Assembly: GCA_947500585.1 (NCBI GenBank)
Contig: CANMSN010000006.1
Span: forward strand, 62,001-126,000
From: an uncultured Flavobacteriaceae bacterium
Lineage (GTDB): Bacteria; Bacteroidota; Bacteroidia; Flavobacteriales; Flavobacteriaceae
Direction of reading: 5' to 3'
Length of the DNA: 64,000 nt
Part shown: positions 63,576-64,000 of the stretch, piece after piece
How positions within the stretch are numbered: the stretch's first letter is position 1
Layout: each line of letters begins with the position of its first letter
The notes under the pieces: model-generated
What the model saw: only the letters and a program-made list of their open reading frames with translations
Told to the model about the DNA's origin: nothing
Databases searched by the model: none
Program-made: the position numbers and the translations under genes

Positions 63576-64000
63576 TTTTAAAACGATTAACATTATATCT
63601 AGGAATGGTTTTATTGGTTACAGCATGTTATCAATACAACAAACCTGACAAGCCGAAGAATTTAATTTCTAAGAAAAAAATGGTTGATGTTTTAATTGAT
63701 ATTAAATTAATTTCTTCAGCTAATGGCGTCAATAAAAAAATCTTGGAAAACCATGGTATTAATTCTGAATCTTACATTTTTAAAAAACACGATATAGATA
63801 GTTTACAATTCGCCTTAAGCAATGAGTATTATGCCTTTAGTATTAAAGAGTATGAAGAGATTTATGCCAATGTTAAAGATAGTTTGGAGCAACTTAAAAT
63901 TTTTTATAAAGAATTAGATTTAAAAGAAGAGGCTGAAGCTAAGGCGCAAAAAAAGAAAGATTCTATTAGTAAAGCTTTGTTATTTAAGGGAAAAGACTCT
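63572..64000 (+). CDS. DUF4296-type lipoprotein, N-terminal part
   Basis: 143 codons visible, running off the right edge. Begins MILKRLTLYLGMVLLVTAC: a signal with lipobox (VTAC, Cys19). Then KMVDVLIDIKLISSANG, a motif seen in DUF4296 proteins, and a charged Lys/Glu-rich tail. The start ATG overlaps the dihydroorotase stop (ATGA). Function unknown; the gene order dihydroorotase then DUF4296 lipoprotein is common in flavobacteria. Confidence 0.8.
   Translation, partial: MILKRLTLYLGMVLLVTACYQYNKPDKPKNLISKKKMVDVLIDIKLISSANGVNKKILENHGINSESYIFKKHDIDSLQFALSNEYYAFSIKEYEEIYANVKDSLEQLKIFYKELDLKEEAEAKAQKKKDSISKALLFKGKDS

Overview
The window is an AT-rich chromosomal segment from a member of the Flavobacteriaceae (Bacteroidota). 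The evidence is: TonB-dependent receptors opening with a CarboxypepD_reg-like domain, a secreted M36 protease with a type IX secretion (T9SS) C-terminal sorting domain, a PorT-like protein, a human-type NrdA tail ending in CLMCGS, promoters of the Bacteroidota form TTG-N(17-23)-TAnnTTTG, and no Shine-Dalgarno sites. Both window edges cut genes (nrdA on the left, a DUF4296-type lipoprotein on the right). There are no rRNA genes, prophage, IS transposase or CRISPR.

Layout. 1-2.2 kb: end of nrdA, an OmpA lipoprotein and a 129-bp palindromic repeat. 2.2-10.1 kb: a possible phosphate-related island with a PiT transporter fused to a PhoU-like domain, a small MORN protein, a lipoprotein plus TonB receptor pair, and a free-standing receptor N-terminal domain; the promoters share AATGTTA-type repeats spaced 11 bp. 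10.1-19 kb: dgt, an S41 peptidase, a DinB/GNAT/PNPOx-like operon facing a MocR regulator, and dxs. 19-27.5 kb: the T9SS-exported M36 protease, a lipocalin-like lipoprotein, tadA, a ClC protein and aspS. 27.7-38 kb: a TonB receptor and a TetR-TolC-adaptor-RND efflux operon interrupted by a four-helix-bundle (S23-type) gene enclosed by inverted repeats. 38-44.1 kb: a polyprenyl synthase and sucAB. 44.1-45.7 kb: a non-coding stretch with two 90-bp repeats 140 bp apart and a 33-codon ORF, then a LuxR-type response regulator and a retropepsin-like protein. 45.7-51 kb: tatD, ansA, tRNA-Ser(GGA) and an exbB-exbD-exbD-porT cluster. 51-60 kb: a reverse-strand housekeeping run (pyrH, frr, OMP, MMPL exporter, asnS, rpoN, PAP2-like). 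60-64 kb: hemD, DUF4271, and a GT2-pyrC-DUF4296 operon.

Most genes are core flavobacterial functions. The TonB receptors depend on an ExbB/ExbD motor such as the one at 47.8-50.1 kb, and PorT and the M36 protease tie into T9SS. The most unusual material is in regulation and small elements: the shared 11-bp boxes at 4.5-10 kb, the duplicated promoter plus N-terminal domain at 9.3-10.1 kb, the IVS-like element inside the efflux operon (34358-34841), and the tandem hairpin units at 44.28-44.56 kb.
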